Source: Argyresthia goedartella (taxonomy: Eukaryota; Arthropoda; Insecta; Lepidoptera; Argyresthiidae). From it: a stretch of DNA of 64,000 bases. Below, in pieces: positions 55,166 through 64,000 of the stretch. The position numbers were made by a program, and so were the translations under genes. The stretch is taken from the NCBI GenBank assembly GCA_949825045.1, contig OX463815.1:27333356-27397355 (forward strand), given 5' to 3'. Positions within the stretch are counted from its first letter, which is position 1. Each line of letters opens with the position of its first letter. The notes beneath the pieces are model-generated. The model had not been told where the DNA came from and did not search any database. It saw nothing but the letters and a program-made list of their open reading frames with translations.

Positions 55166-55519
55166 AATTAAGTGTGACGTTACATAGCCTAACCAGTGTA
55201 CAATCAAGAGATACCTCATTTGTAAATTGTTACCTCATTGTATATTTGTAGTTTAGATGTGTGATACAAATGAACATACATACATAACGGTCAAAACAGA
55301 AACCTCCTTTTGTTTTCACTGTAGTCTGATAAAAATATAATAATATAACATTATTGGAATGTTGTATATCTAATAAATAGCTTACTGACACTCCCCCAAT
55401 CCAGTTTCCAACAGTCAACGACCCCGCTGGTGTCAAGTGCAAAATAGCGTTTTCATACATTACGTCAGATGACGAGCTTTTGCGTCAGCCGCTCGGTCGA
55501 TCACTGAGCATCTTTACCT

Positions 55520-55860
55520 TGGCATTGAATCAAGTGAATGAGTGACTCATCCTCAGACCAATGAACGCTGATGCCACGTGCTTTAACTGGATTTTGATTT
55601 TTTATTCCGTTTTCCGAAGCTCCGTGGACTATTTGGTTTTTACCCTTGCTTCTCCCGCAGGAGATGCAGATTCGAATCCGGTGCCGACAACACAGTATCG
55701 GACGTTCCGTGATTCGGCTGCAGGTCCCGGCTACTATCGCTGTCGGTAGTAGTAGTAGTCGTACAAACCACTGATGCGTGATGGAGTACGTACGGCTCAA
55801 TCTTACTCGTATCCGCGTAAAGGCCTATGCCCCTCGGTGGGGACACTATTGGGCTACATT
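55520..55860. repeat. Dispersed repeat fragment
   Basis: The sequence ends in GGCCTATGCCCCTCGGTGGG followed by GACACTATTGGGCT, which resembles a motif common at the ends of lepidopteran repeats as I remember them. It includes CGGTAGTAGTAGTAGTCG. No coding function is supported. Confidence 0.4.
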
Positions 55861-55869
55861 TATTTCATT

Positions 55870-57180
55870 CCTTTTTCAGAAGAGTTATTCCGATTCAATA
55901 TTCAAACTGTATGCTTACTGTAGATATTTACAAAAATGGTAAGCACGCGTCGTTTTTGGCTCTTCTTTACATTAGTCTCCTTGCATACTTCTTAAATAAT
56001 CAATGTTGATTTGTACTCAACACACTAATATTTCGTAATTTATTTATCGCACTACACTAAACAGACATATAGATAACTTTTAATAGACAACCACAGGATA
56101 TTTATTCCAGGAGACCATGAATGTAAAGGGAAAGATCAGGGCGTATCAGAAAGGGTTATGCATTTTTTTGTGGTGTTTGAGGACATCATATTGAAAAAAA
56201 TAATCAGACTAACATTTTTTCAATGTATGTCAAAATTAAAGTTGCTCTGATCGAATTGGTTTCATAAAGAAAGTGTTTGTGTGTAAATGAAACTATAATT
56301 AGTTGAGCTGGGGACACCTCCACGTACAATACGACTGTAAAATAATATTATTTTACACATAGGCATCATAATATACACATACTGCATACAATAAAATAGA
56401 CTACATAAACAATTTCTTAAATAAAGCCATAACACATACTGTCATGCACCCACGTTAGGAGCTGAACACGCTCACCAGCCGTGGTATAAACATAAACATA
56501 AACATAAAAATGTATATACAGGCACATACATGATTCGCACCCCACACTAGGATACCCTGTGTCGTAGGAAACTAGGAACCAGAAACAGCGGCATCACACA
56601 CATAAACATCCAAGACCTGCGATTGTATTCACAGCCGGAGATCGACTTACTCGTATTATAGTCTTAGTAAGTTATCTGTGGTAGTATGTACCGCGACATT
56701 TACCATAATTAAAGTCGAAATATTATATATATAATATAATATATTCTTAAGAAAATAAGTATACCTTATATTAGCACATAATAGGCTGAAATCAAATGTA
56801 AGTAAGTATTTTTTCCCATGGTCTCCTATTTTGGTCTTATTCGTGATACCATTCAGGTAAAGGTCATTATGTAAATATTAAGTATTTTACGCGCGACTGG
56901 CTAGCAATGTTTTTTTAAATCTTATTTATTTTATGATTAACTCGACTTAAAAATAATTAACAAAGTTACTGTGCATAACGTTGAATAAATCTAAAATTAG
57001 TTAGTTACGGGAGTATTTTGTAGTGTTCCCGTCTGAGATTCAAAGCGTTTATCATGAAACTTAATTCTTAACAAAACTCTTACGAAACAGTATTTTAAAA
57101 GTGCCCAACTAGGTACCTACACCAAAAATGGTTATTACCTATACTGATGGCAAATTGTGGAGAAAGTAGTCCAATCCTGA
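55870..57180. other. Spacer upstream of gene 6
   Basis: AT-rich, no gene. A decayed SINE tail lies at about 56500-56660 (CCACACTAGGATACCCTGTG). Upstream control sequences of gene 6 may lie at its right end. Confidence 0.4.
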
Positions 57181-57206
57181 GCCCAAAACGTATGGTACGA
57201 CCTGTT

Positions 57207-57270
57207 GACCTTGTCGCGGCCAAACTACGTTCAGTATAAAAGGTGCTCCTTACACTTGCAACACATCAGT
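57207..57270 (+). promoter_or_regulatory. Core promoter of gene 6
   Basis: TATAAAAG at 57235-57242 and an arthropod initiator TCAGT at 57266-57270, about 31 bases apart, which predicts a 5' UTR of about 27 bases before the ATG at 57295. GACCTTG (CAAGGTC on the other strand) is at 57207-57213. Confidence 0.8.
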
Positions 57271-57294
57271 TGCTCCACAGATAATCAGATCAAC

Positions 57295-58511
57295 ATGTTC
57301 AGCAAAGTACGTTTACTACTCTTATAAGTTATAAGTAGTATTATAGTGTCTGTAATATGAGTATGAGTCAAATAAAAAAATTAAATCAAATGGTCCAATA
57401 TTTGACGACCCGAATGGGCGAGTCGGCGGTGTCCCCTGCCTACGTAGCCAAGGGTCTCGGGTTCGAGTCCCGGTGGGGGCAAATATTTGTTTGATGAGAA
57501 CGGATGTTTGTACCCTAGTCATGGTTGTTTATCTATCTAAGTATACTATTTATCTATCTAAGTATGTGTATCGTTGTCTTGTACCCAAGATACAGGGCAT
57601 CCTAGTTTGGGGCTAGATCAATTTGTGTAAATGGTGTCCAAGGTATTATTATTATTTAATTTTGTCAACATGACTAAGGAAAAATTTATGCTTTATTACA
57701 GATCCTTGCCTTGAGCGCCGTGCTGGCTGTGTCGGCTGCAGGTCTGCTGCCCGAGCCGCACCACTACTCCTCCGCCGCCGCCGTCTCCTCACAGAGCATC
57801 GTGCGTCACGACCAGGCTCATGCTGCCCCAGTGTACCATGCCGCCCCTGTCGCAAAACTGGCTGTATCCGCCCCTGTGTACCACGCCGCCCCCTCCCCCG
57901 TAGCTTACCACGCCGGACCCGCTCACTATGCCGCCCATGCCCCTGCCCATTACTCCTCTGCCGCTGCTGTGTCCTCCCAGAGCATCGTGCGTCACGACCA
58001 GGCTCACGCCGCCCCCGTCGCTAAGCTGGCCGTCGCCGCTCCCGTGTACCACGCCGCCCCTGCCCCAGTAGCCTACCACGCTGCCCCTGCTCACTACGCT
58101 GCCGCCCCCGTCCACTACGCCGCCGCCCCCGTCCACTACGCCGCTCCCGTGGCCAAGCTTGTCTCCGCCCACCACGAGGAGGAATACGTAAGTCTCTCCA
58201 CCGCCTCGTGTCACTCTGTAGTATGGTAGGCAGTTGGAGTTGTGTGGCTGACTGGAGTGTGTTGTTTCTTGCAGGCGCACCCCAAGTACGAGTACTCGTA
58301 CAGCGTGGCGGACTCGCACACCGGCGACAACAAGTCGCAGCACGAGACGCGCGACGGCGACGCGGTGCACGGCGAGTACTCGCTGCTGGAGGCTGACGGC
58401 TCCGTTCGCACTGTGCAGTACTCCGCTGACGACCACAGCGGCTTCAACGCGGTCGTGAGCCACTCGGCGCCCGCGCACGCGCACGCTGCGCCCCAGCAGT
58501 ATCACCACTAG
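57295..58511 (+). CDS. RR-2 cuticular protein, gene 6
   Basis: Exons on the plus strand: 57295-57306 (MFSK), 57702-58187 and 58275-58511, with donors GTACGT and GTAAGT and acceptors ACAG and GCAG; 244 residues. The signal peptide [18 protein letters not shown] is the same as in genes 2-5. The repeat region is duplicated inside the protein: [20 protein letters not shown] occurs at residues 25 and 87. The junction is EEEY, without the Asp seen in the other genes. The RR-2 domain ([52 protein letters not shown]) is more diverged, and the tail is [17 protein letters not shown] box and initiator precede it, and AATAAA follows at 58576-58581. It is the only family member on the plus strand. Confidence 0.94.
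57395..57655 (+). repeat. tRNA-derived SINE in intron 1 of gene 6
   Basis: Contains a B-box-like GGTTCGAGTCCCGG at about 57459-57472 after GGGCGAGTCGGCGGTGTCCC, a body with TACCCAAGATACAGGGCATC, and a TATTATTATT tail at about 57642-57656. Same sense as the gene. Confidence 0.7.
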
Positions 58512-58589
58512 ACCACTGCCTCTTCCTGATAAGCACCCCTGTAAATAGAAAACTAGTATTTATTGCAACGAAATTAATAAACAAAATGA

Positions 58590-59600
58590 TTTGTTAAATA
58601 CTCTATATGTACTGAGCTGTTGATGTTTAAACTTGTAATCGATGATGAGACAATCGAAAAAGAAAAGAAACGGTCACGTCCGCCGGAAAAGCTTGAATTT
58701 CACCGCCCCGCATATATTCCCTGGATAGTGTTAAAAAACATCAATGACTAGTTTTCTTGTTTTTTCTGACCAAATTATACACTCGACACTAGGAAAATTC
58801 ACTCTAGAAGAAAGAATGACACCATTGTTAACGAATTGAATTCAAACTTGCAAAATGGCGGCTGTAAAATAGAAGGCGGTGCAACAAACCACTTTTATTT
58901 ATCTGACCTTCATCCATTTTGTTTAATTTCCACGCCTGCTGAACGGCGTGGAATCCTGACGGGGATGTGCCTTTGCCACGTGAGAGAAAAGAAGTGATGA
59001 AATTTGTTTATTACCTTGTCACCGTAGACAGGAGATTGAAGGCTCGATTCGAGACAGGAATTCGGGAAAGGGGGCACAGTTGGGATAGGGGGATGGGATC
59101 GAACCCTTGCCGTCGCTGTCCGACGCCGTCGCCGGCGCGCTGTTGGCGGCACGTGGAGTCGCCGCCGATACGACTATGTTCTTCACAACACAAATCACTT
59201 GACCGCTGACGCGAATCTAATTACGATCAATAGCCCGACGCTATGAGGTAGATTTACACTTCGACCAGGCCCGATGCCTGTATGATAATCGGTACACCGA
59301 AATACCATTCAATGCCACGGGGCCCGAGCCGCCATGTTATTCTCCCGATGAGAAAAGACAGGAGCGAGAAAAATAACCTCCAATTTTACATCTCGTTCCG
59401 GTACGAGTGACATCTGCGGTCCGATTCCGCTAGTGATGTCTCGATTACTCGCGATCGATTCGCGCAACAAAAAACCGGTGCGTTTCCGACGCATAAATAT
59501 TAAACACATTTCATATCTCTTGGCAAAAAACACAGGAGATTGATCATGCATGTTACATCTAAGACAGAGGGAGTTTTTAGACCCGACTACTATAACATAA
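58590..59600. other. Spacer right of gene 6
   Basis: No gene. An antisense-looking 153-codon frame at 59309-59770 spans repeat sequence and is not supported. A GC-rich patch lies at 59095-59170. Confidence 0.35.
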
Positions 59601-59606
59601 TAAAAA

Positions 59607-60018
59607 AAACGGTCAAGTGCGAGTCTTAAATCGCGCACGAAGGGTTCCGTACCACCGTTCAATGGAAGCGATGGTGTGGAGTGAATAGTTTGGATTTTAC
59701 ACAGCAAAATATTGTTTACAAAGTTCTTGGTGCGGTTACTTTCACACTCCATGTACGTAACCAGGTGCATCCGTAAGTTTGTATGTGGTATTGAAAGAAT
59801 TGTTGTATGGGAGCCCCCTTAAATATTTCTTTTATCCTGTTTTTTAGTATTTCTTGTTATAGCGGCAACATAAATACATAATCTGTGAAAATTTCAACTC
59901 TCTAGCTAGCTAGGTTCTTGAGATACAGCCTGGTGACAGACGGACGGACGGACGGACGGACGGACAGCGGAGTCTTAGTAATAGGGTCCCGTTTGGAACC
60001 CTTCGGGTACGGAACCCT
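59607..60018. repeat. Dispersed repeat with inverted ends, copy 1
   Basis: Begins CGGTCAAGTGCGAGTC and AGGGTTCCGTACC, and ends GGGTACGGAACCCT, so its inner ends are inverted. It has a GACGGACGGACGG tract near 59938-59965. Pieces of the same family occur in the spacers of units A-C. Confidence 0.75.
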
Positions 60019-60312
60019 AAAAACCGGCCAAATGCGAGTCGGACTCGCGCACGAAGGGTTCCGTACCATTATCTATTAAAACGCCAAAAAAATACGTTTG
60101 TTGTAGGGGAGCCCCTTAAATATTTGTTTTATTATGTTTTTTAGTATGTTTTGTTATAGCGGCAACATCAATACATCATCTGTGAAAATTACAACTGTCT
60201 AATTATCACGGTTCATGAGATACAGCCTGGTGACAGACGGACGGACGGATGGACAGTGGAGGCTTACCAATAGGGTCACGTTTGGGACTCTTCGGGTACG
60301 GAGCCCTAAAAA
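60019..60312. repeat. Dispersed repeat with inverted ends, copy 2
   Basis: Begins AACCGGCCAAATGCGAGTCG immediately after copy 1, with AGGGTTCCGTACC at about 60056, and ends GGGTACGGAGCCCTAAAAAG. It is shorter than copy 1 and has fewer GACG repeats. Confidence 0.75.
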
Positions 60313-60384
60313 GTATAATCTGCAGATTATATTATATATAAAAAGAAGATTTTCACCAGATAAACTACAAGGAAACCTTTAGAT

Positions 60385-62760
60385 AGAGTCAGAGTCATTT
60401 TTTTATTAAATATAATTAAATAAATTATCTTATTCAACGTCAAAATTATACTTACTTATAACGACAAGTCATTTTTTTTGATATAAAAAAAAAGAAGAAA
60501 AACAGAAAAAAGAAAGACTACACCGTTTCGGAAGGTGGGCCTCGGGGTTAAGAAGAAACGGCAAGAAACTCCCCCATACCTTTTTTTTTTAAAGTGACTT
60601 TACAACAGGTACTGGTTTCGGTCTAAGGAAATTCACCGGCGAGTGATAGACTTGATCCATCGCCCCTCGTCAAATTTCTGTGCGCTGAGATGGTATGGAC
60701 CATGCAGTTTTGTCATCTAAGTATTCCTTAATATTATAATAGGACTTTCTTATCAGCTCATTTTTAACATAGTTTCTTAACCTCTTTTCAGGAAGGATCA
60801 ATGATTCCTGTGGTATTTTATTGTAGAAGCGAATACAGTACCCCATGAATGATGTGCCTACTTTACTTAGTCTAAATAATGGTAGTGCTAACCTATTTTT
60901 ATTTCTAGTGTTAATTGTATGGCTATCACCTACAATTTTAAATAAAGCTATGTTTTTTCTTACATGCATGATATTCTAGTATATATATTGACAGGTAACC
61001 GTAAGTATATTAATTTCTTTGAATTTTTCTCTTAATGATTCTCTAGCATCTAATTGATATATCGCCCTGATCGCCCTTTTTTGTAAGAAAAATATCGTAT
61101 TTATATCTGCTGCTCTCCCCCAGAGCAATATTCCATAAGACATAATACTGTGAAAATAACTAAAGTAAACCAATCTGGCAGTTTCAACATCTGTAAGATA
61201 TCTGATTTGTCTGATCGCAAAAGCGGCTGAGCTAAGTCTTCGTGCGAGATTAATTATGTGAGGACCCCATTGAAGTTTCGAATCTATAGTGATTCCGAGA
61301 AAGATTGTGTCTTCAACGTGGTCCAATCTTTCAGATCCTATTCTAACACTGCTTTCAACCTGTCGTACATTAGGCAAACAAAATTTGATACATTTAGTCT
61401 TCTTTGAGTTTAATAACAGGTTGTTTACATTGAACCAACTTAACACATGAGAGAGTACTATTTGCGTCGTCTAAAATTTCTTCTTGTCTTTTCACCTTGA
61501 AAATAATAGATGTGTCATCAGCAAATAGAACAATCTGAGTCATTTTTTCCACCATATAAGGCAGGTCATTCATGTACACTAAGAAAAGGAACGGACCTAA
61601 GATAGAACCCTGGGGTACACCAATATTCATATGGGTTCCAGTGGACTTGCATCTGTTTATATCTACTTTTAGTAATCTTTCCATTAAATAAGATTCCATT
61701 AATTTTAACGCATTATCTTTGATACCATAGTGTTGAAGTTTGAGCGAAAGAGTTTGATGGTCCACATAGTCAAAGGCCTTGGAAAGATCACAGAAAATAC
61801 CAACCGCATCCTGTGATCCTTCCCACGCACTATAAATGTGTTCTACTAGCGCTACTCCGGCGTCTGTTGTTGATCTGCCTTTAATGAATCCGAAATGTTT
61901 TTTGTGGAGTAGTCCAGATGCATTGAAGTGAGAGAGTAGTTGACTCAATATGACCTTTTCAAACACCTTGCTCAACACTGGCAATACAGATACAGGTCTG
62001 AAGTTGGCAGGGTCTTGTTTACTACCGGATTTGAAAAGAGATATTAATCTGCTCATTTTCATGAGGTCAGGAAAAACTCCGTTTGCTATACAACTATTGA
62101 ATGTGATTGCCATGTATGGTGCAATCACATCGATTACTGATTTAACCACGTTAACCGACATGCCCCATAAATCTTCAGTCTTTTTCATGCTAAGAAGTTT
62201 AAATGTTTTAACTATAGTTATAGAGCCTATTGGCTTGAAGTTAAAGCCATCCTTGTTTTGGGGCACATTTTCAACCAAGTAATCTAAAGACTTTTCAGAA
62301 GAGGATGGTAGTGCTTCTGTTGTTATTATTGGTATGGTACTGAAGAACTTTTCAAATGCGTTAGCAACGTCCTCGTTTGATGAGAGTAATTGGTCGTTAA
62401 CTTTTAAATTAAAACTAGATTCACTAGACCTAACCTTGCCTGTCTCTTTTTTAATAATGTTCCATGTAGTTTTAATTTTGTCGCCAGAAGCTTTGATTTT
62501 ATTGTTAAGATGTAGGCACTTTGCTTTGTGGCAGTCTTCCCTAAAATTTTTAGAATAATTTTTGACAAAGACGTTAAACTCAGGACTGTGATCATAGGAT
62601 TTTTGCTCATACAATTCATATAGTCTGGACCTGCTCTGTCTTAAATCCTCTGTTGCCCATTCAGAGAATTTTGATTTGTTGTCCGGTCTCACTTTTGTCA
62701 GATTGAAAACCTTTTCAAATTCCGCAGATACAGATATAGTATCTAGAAACTAGAGTTATT
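60385..62760 (-). mobile_element. 5'-truncated Jockey-like LINE
   Basis: Minus strand, from about 62760 (after the endonuclease) through RT to a stop at 60670 and a 3' end perhaps at 60385, where a short A-run meets TGACTCTGACTC. It is related to, but clearly different from, the LINE at 31865-34500. Both ends are approximate. Confidence 0.8.
60670..62750 (-). pseudogene. LINE reverse transcriptase with one frameshift and one stop
   Basis: From SAEFEKVFNLTKVRPDNKSK through NFRPVSVLPVLSKVFEKVIL, FCDLSKAFDYVDHQTLSLKL, GVPQGSILGPFLFLVYMNDL and VLFADDTSIIFKVK (intact FADD) the frame is open from 62692 to 61394. It then shifts at about 61445 into LSWFNVNNLLLNSKKTKCIK. At 60976-60978 a TAG interrupts the otherwise continuous reading QYIY-stop-NIMHVRKNIAL in the same frame. 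The C-terminus is YNIKEYLDDKTAWS. The endonuclease is missing. Confidence 0.88.
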
Positions 62761-63400
62761 TCTAGTTTCATAGAGACTTCGTAGAACTCTACTTCATTTT
62801 CATCGCAAAAGGTTGTATTGCAACAACATCGCAACCAAGTGGTTGACTTGCAACCTTTAAAAATTATGCTAAGTCTAAACAAAGGAAGTATCAAGTATGT
62901 TGTAAAGTATAACGTGAGCGTACTTCCAGCGAAAAAGGTCGGGGTCTCAAAATTCTGAATACACACTTCATTAGTGCTCTGCGAGAAAAATTAGTGCCAG
63001 AAATGTGAAATTTGTGCTCCTACGGGATGTGGAGATAAATGCAAAAAACACATTCTGCCGGGAGAACGTTAACTTTCACCACGACAAGGTCGTGCCTCTT
63101 CTCGCACAATAGTGCCACTCGATAAAATGGCAAATATCGAGTGATCTATAATTTAGTTAGTAGCCAGCTTCCCGTCTTCGTCTGTCTATTTACACTTTTT
63201 GTCACATGATTACGGTTGTGATTTCCTTGCGAGTTTCAAAATATGCGACATGCTACTTATGATTGCTTTGACAAAGAAGTTTTTCACAGTTTCAAGGGAT
63301 TGTAGACCAGTAGCTCGATTATGTATCATTTGAGAGATCCCGATTCGAAAGAAAAGTGGCAATAAAAAACAGCTCGCGTGCAACAATCGTGATGTGATGG
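62761..63400. other. Spacer, no gene seen
   Basis: Includes small inverted motifs (CTAGAAACTAG with TCTAGTTTC at 62742-62770; GTTGCAAC-type repeats at 62812-62855). An open minus-strand frame at 62715-62966 has no recognisable features. Confidence 0.3.
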
Positions 63401-63402
63401 AT

Positions 63403-63855
63403 ATGTCGCAGTTGGTTGACTAAATCAGACACTTAACTAACTAACTAAATCTAGACCATTAATTAAATACCGACGTTTAACTAAGTCACTAGCATTTTAA
63501 TTTAAATAAAGCATCGTCGAAAATGTTTAACAATCTGTCTTACCGAAAGGCGGCGTGTTTGCTGATTTGCACAGCTTATATTAGGGCAAAACATTGCGGT
63601 AGCTCAGGTGAATCCTTCCTGTTAGGTTGAACATGTAAGAAAAACAAAAAATACTTAAAACATAAACTTAAGTACACATAAAAATTATTTATATTGTTTT
63701 ATGTCTTGTTGCCTAGGAACGTTTAGACAACTCTTTAAATGTTTCGTTCACTCACTCCTCTGATGGAATTTTAGTGACTTGGTTAAACGTCGGTATTTAA
63801 TTAACGGTCTAGAGAGTTAGTTAAGTGTCTGATTTAACCAACTAACTGCGACAGA
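63403..63855. mobile_element. Non-autonomous element with long inverted arms
   Basis: The arm at 63403-63490 (TCGCAGTTGGTTGACTAAAT, CAGACACTTAACTAACTAAC and CCGACGTTTAACTAAGTCAC) is repeated in inverse orientation at 63773-63855 with a few differences. About 280 bases lie between, with no ORF. This is the form of a MITE or fold-back element. No target duplication is evident. Confidence 0.75.
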
Positions 63856-64000
63856 TACATTTTTCAAAAGCGATCGCAATCACTTGATTTCAGATATACT
63901 TACTAGGTTTTTTATATTAAGTTCAACTTGGTAACTCCACGTATTCCTGAGAAAAAGTTGACAGACGGACAAAAAGTGATCCTATGAAGATTCCTTTTTT

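Noticed and set aside
57459..57480. tRNA gene suggested by GGTTCGAGTCCCGG
   Set aside because: Only a B-box-like segment is present, without acceptor stem or anticodon arm; the context and the TATTATT tail fit a SINE.
15603..58508. Gly/Val-rich antisense ORFs opposite the RR-2 exons (for example 15603-15902, 21346-21663, 37970-38287, 57789-58508)
   Set aside because: They mirror the GC-rich, repeat-biased codons of the cuticle exons, cross splice sites and have no start context or independent conservation.
59309..59770. 153-codon minus-strand ORF
   Set aside because: It spans dispersed repeat sequence, with no domain or splice evidence.

Overview
The window looks like nuclear DNA of a lepidopteran (moth or butterfly). 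The evidence is a cluster of RR-2 cuticular-protein genes with the insect design of a 12-nt first coding exon, a signal-peptide and A/P/H/Y-repeat exon and a chitin-binding exon, sitting in AT-rich DNA crowded with retrotransposons, a Tc1/mariner element, tRNA-derived SINEs and small inverted-repeat elements. No prokaryotic, CRISPR or organellar features were seen. The species cannot be named from the sequence alone.

Layout. 1-5531: the start of an unidentified minus-strand ORF (1-153), then an apparently intact two-ORF non-LTR retrotransposon (ORF1 836-2125; ORF2 with endonuclease and reverse transcriptase, ending at 4929), flanked by pieces of an LTR (390-455 and 5254-5531). 6.8-9.6 kb: RR-2 gene 1 on the minus strand, whose 1.95-kb second intron holds two LINE fragments. 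10.5-12.8 kb: a diverged array of about 160-190-bp repeats split by a 5'-truncated LINE. 13.3-14.9 kb: LINE, gag and RTE-like RT relics. 15.5-47.05 kb: four RR-2 genes (genes 2-5), all on the minus strand, in tandem units of about 5.7 kb. The unit of gene 3 is expanded by a 674-bp inverted-repeat insertion and by a 10.3-kb Ty3/gypsy element, which itself carries a degenerate LINE. 47.05-49.1 kb: a short tandem repeat, a hairpin, and an unrecognised three-exon gene for a secreted H/P/Y/Q-rich protein (gene 7, minus). 51.06-52.81 kb: a complete Tc1-like element with an intact DD34E transposase. 52.9-57.2 kb: RT remnant and SINE debris. 57.2-58.6 kb: RR-2 gene 6 on the plus strand with a SINE in intron 1. 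59.6-64 kb: two copies of a common dispersed repeat, a 5'-truncated LINE (minus) and an element with roughly 85-bp inverted arms.

How the genes work together. Genes 1-6 encode secreted structural proteins of 190-244 residues. Each has a signal peptide, a low-complexity A-A-P-x-x-Y/H region and an extended Rebers-Riddiford (RR-2) domain expected to bind chitin in hard cuticle. Each promoter has a TATA box and a CAAGGTC core, which resembles the FTZ-F1 class of nuclear-receptor site, about 20-65 bp upstream. Genes 2-5 share a GC-AG second intron, while genes 1 and 6 keep GT-AG. Intron hairpins and spacer indels are distributed among the units in conflicting ways, which suggests unequal crossing-over or gene conversion.

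Most notable observations: a CUGA stop/start-like overlap between the ORFs of the first non-LTR element; a canonical A-AAA-AAC -1 frameshift heptamer at the gag stop of the gypsy element; three-level nesting of elements inside a gene array; GC-AG introns fixed across a tandem family; copy-specific perfect palindromes; and gene 7, whose first exon has the same micro-exon form as cuticle genes.
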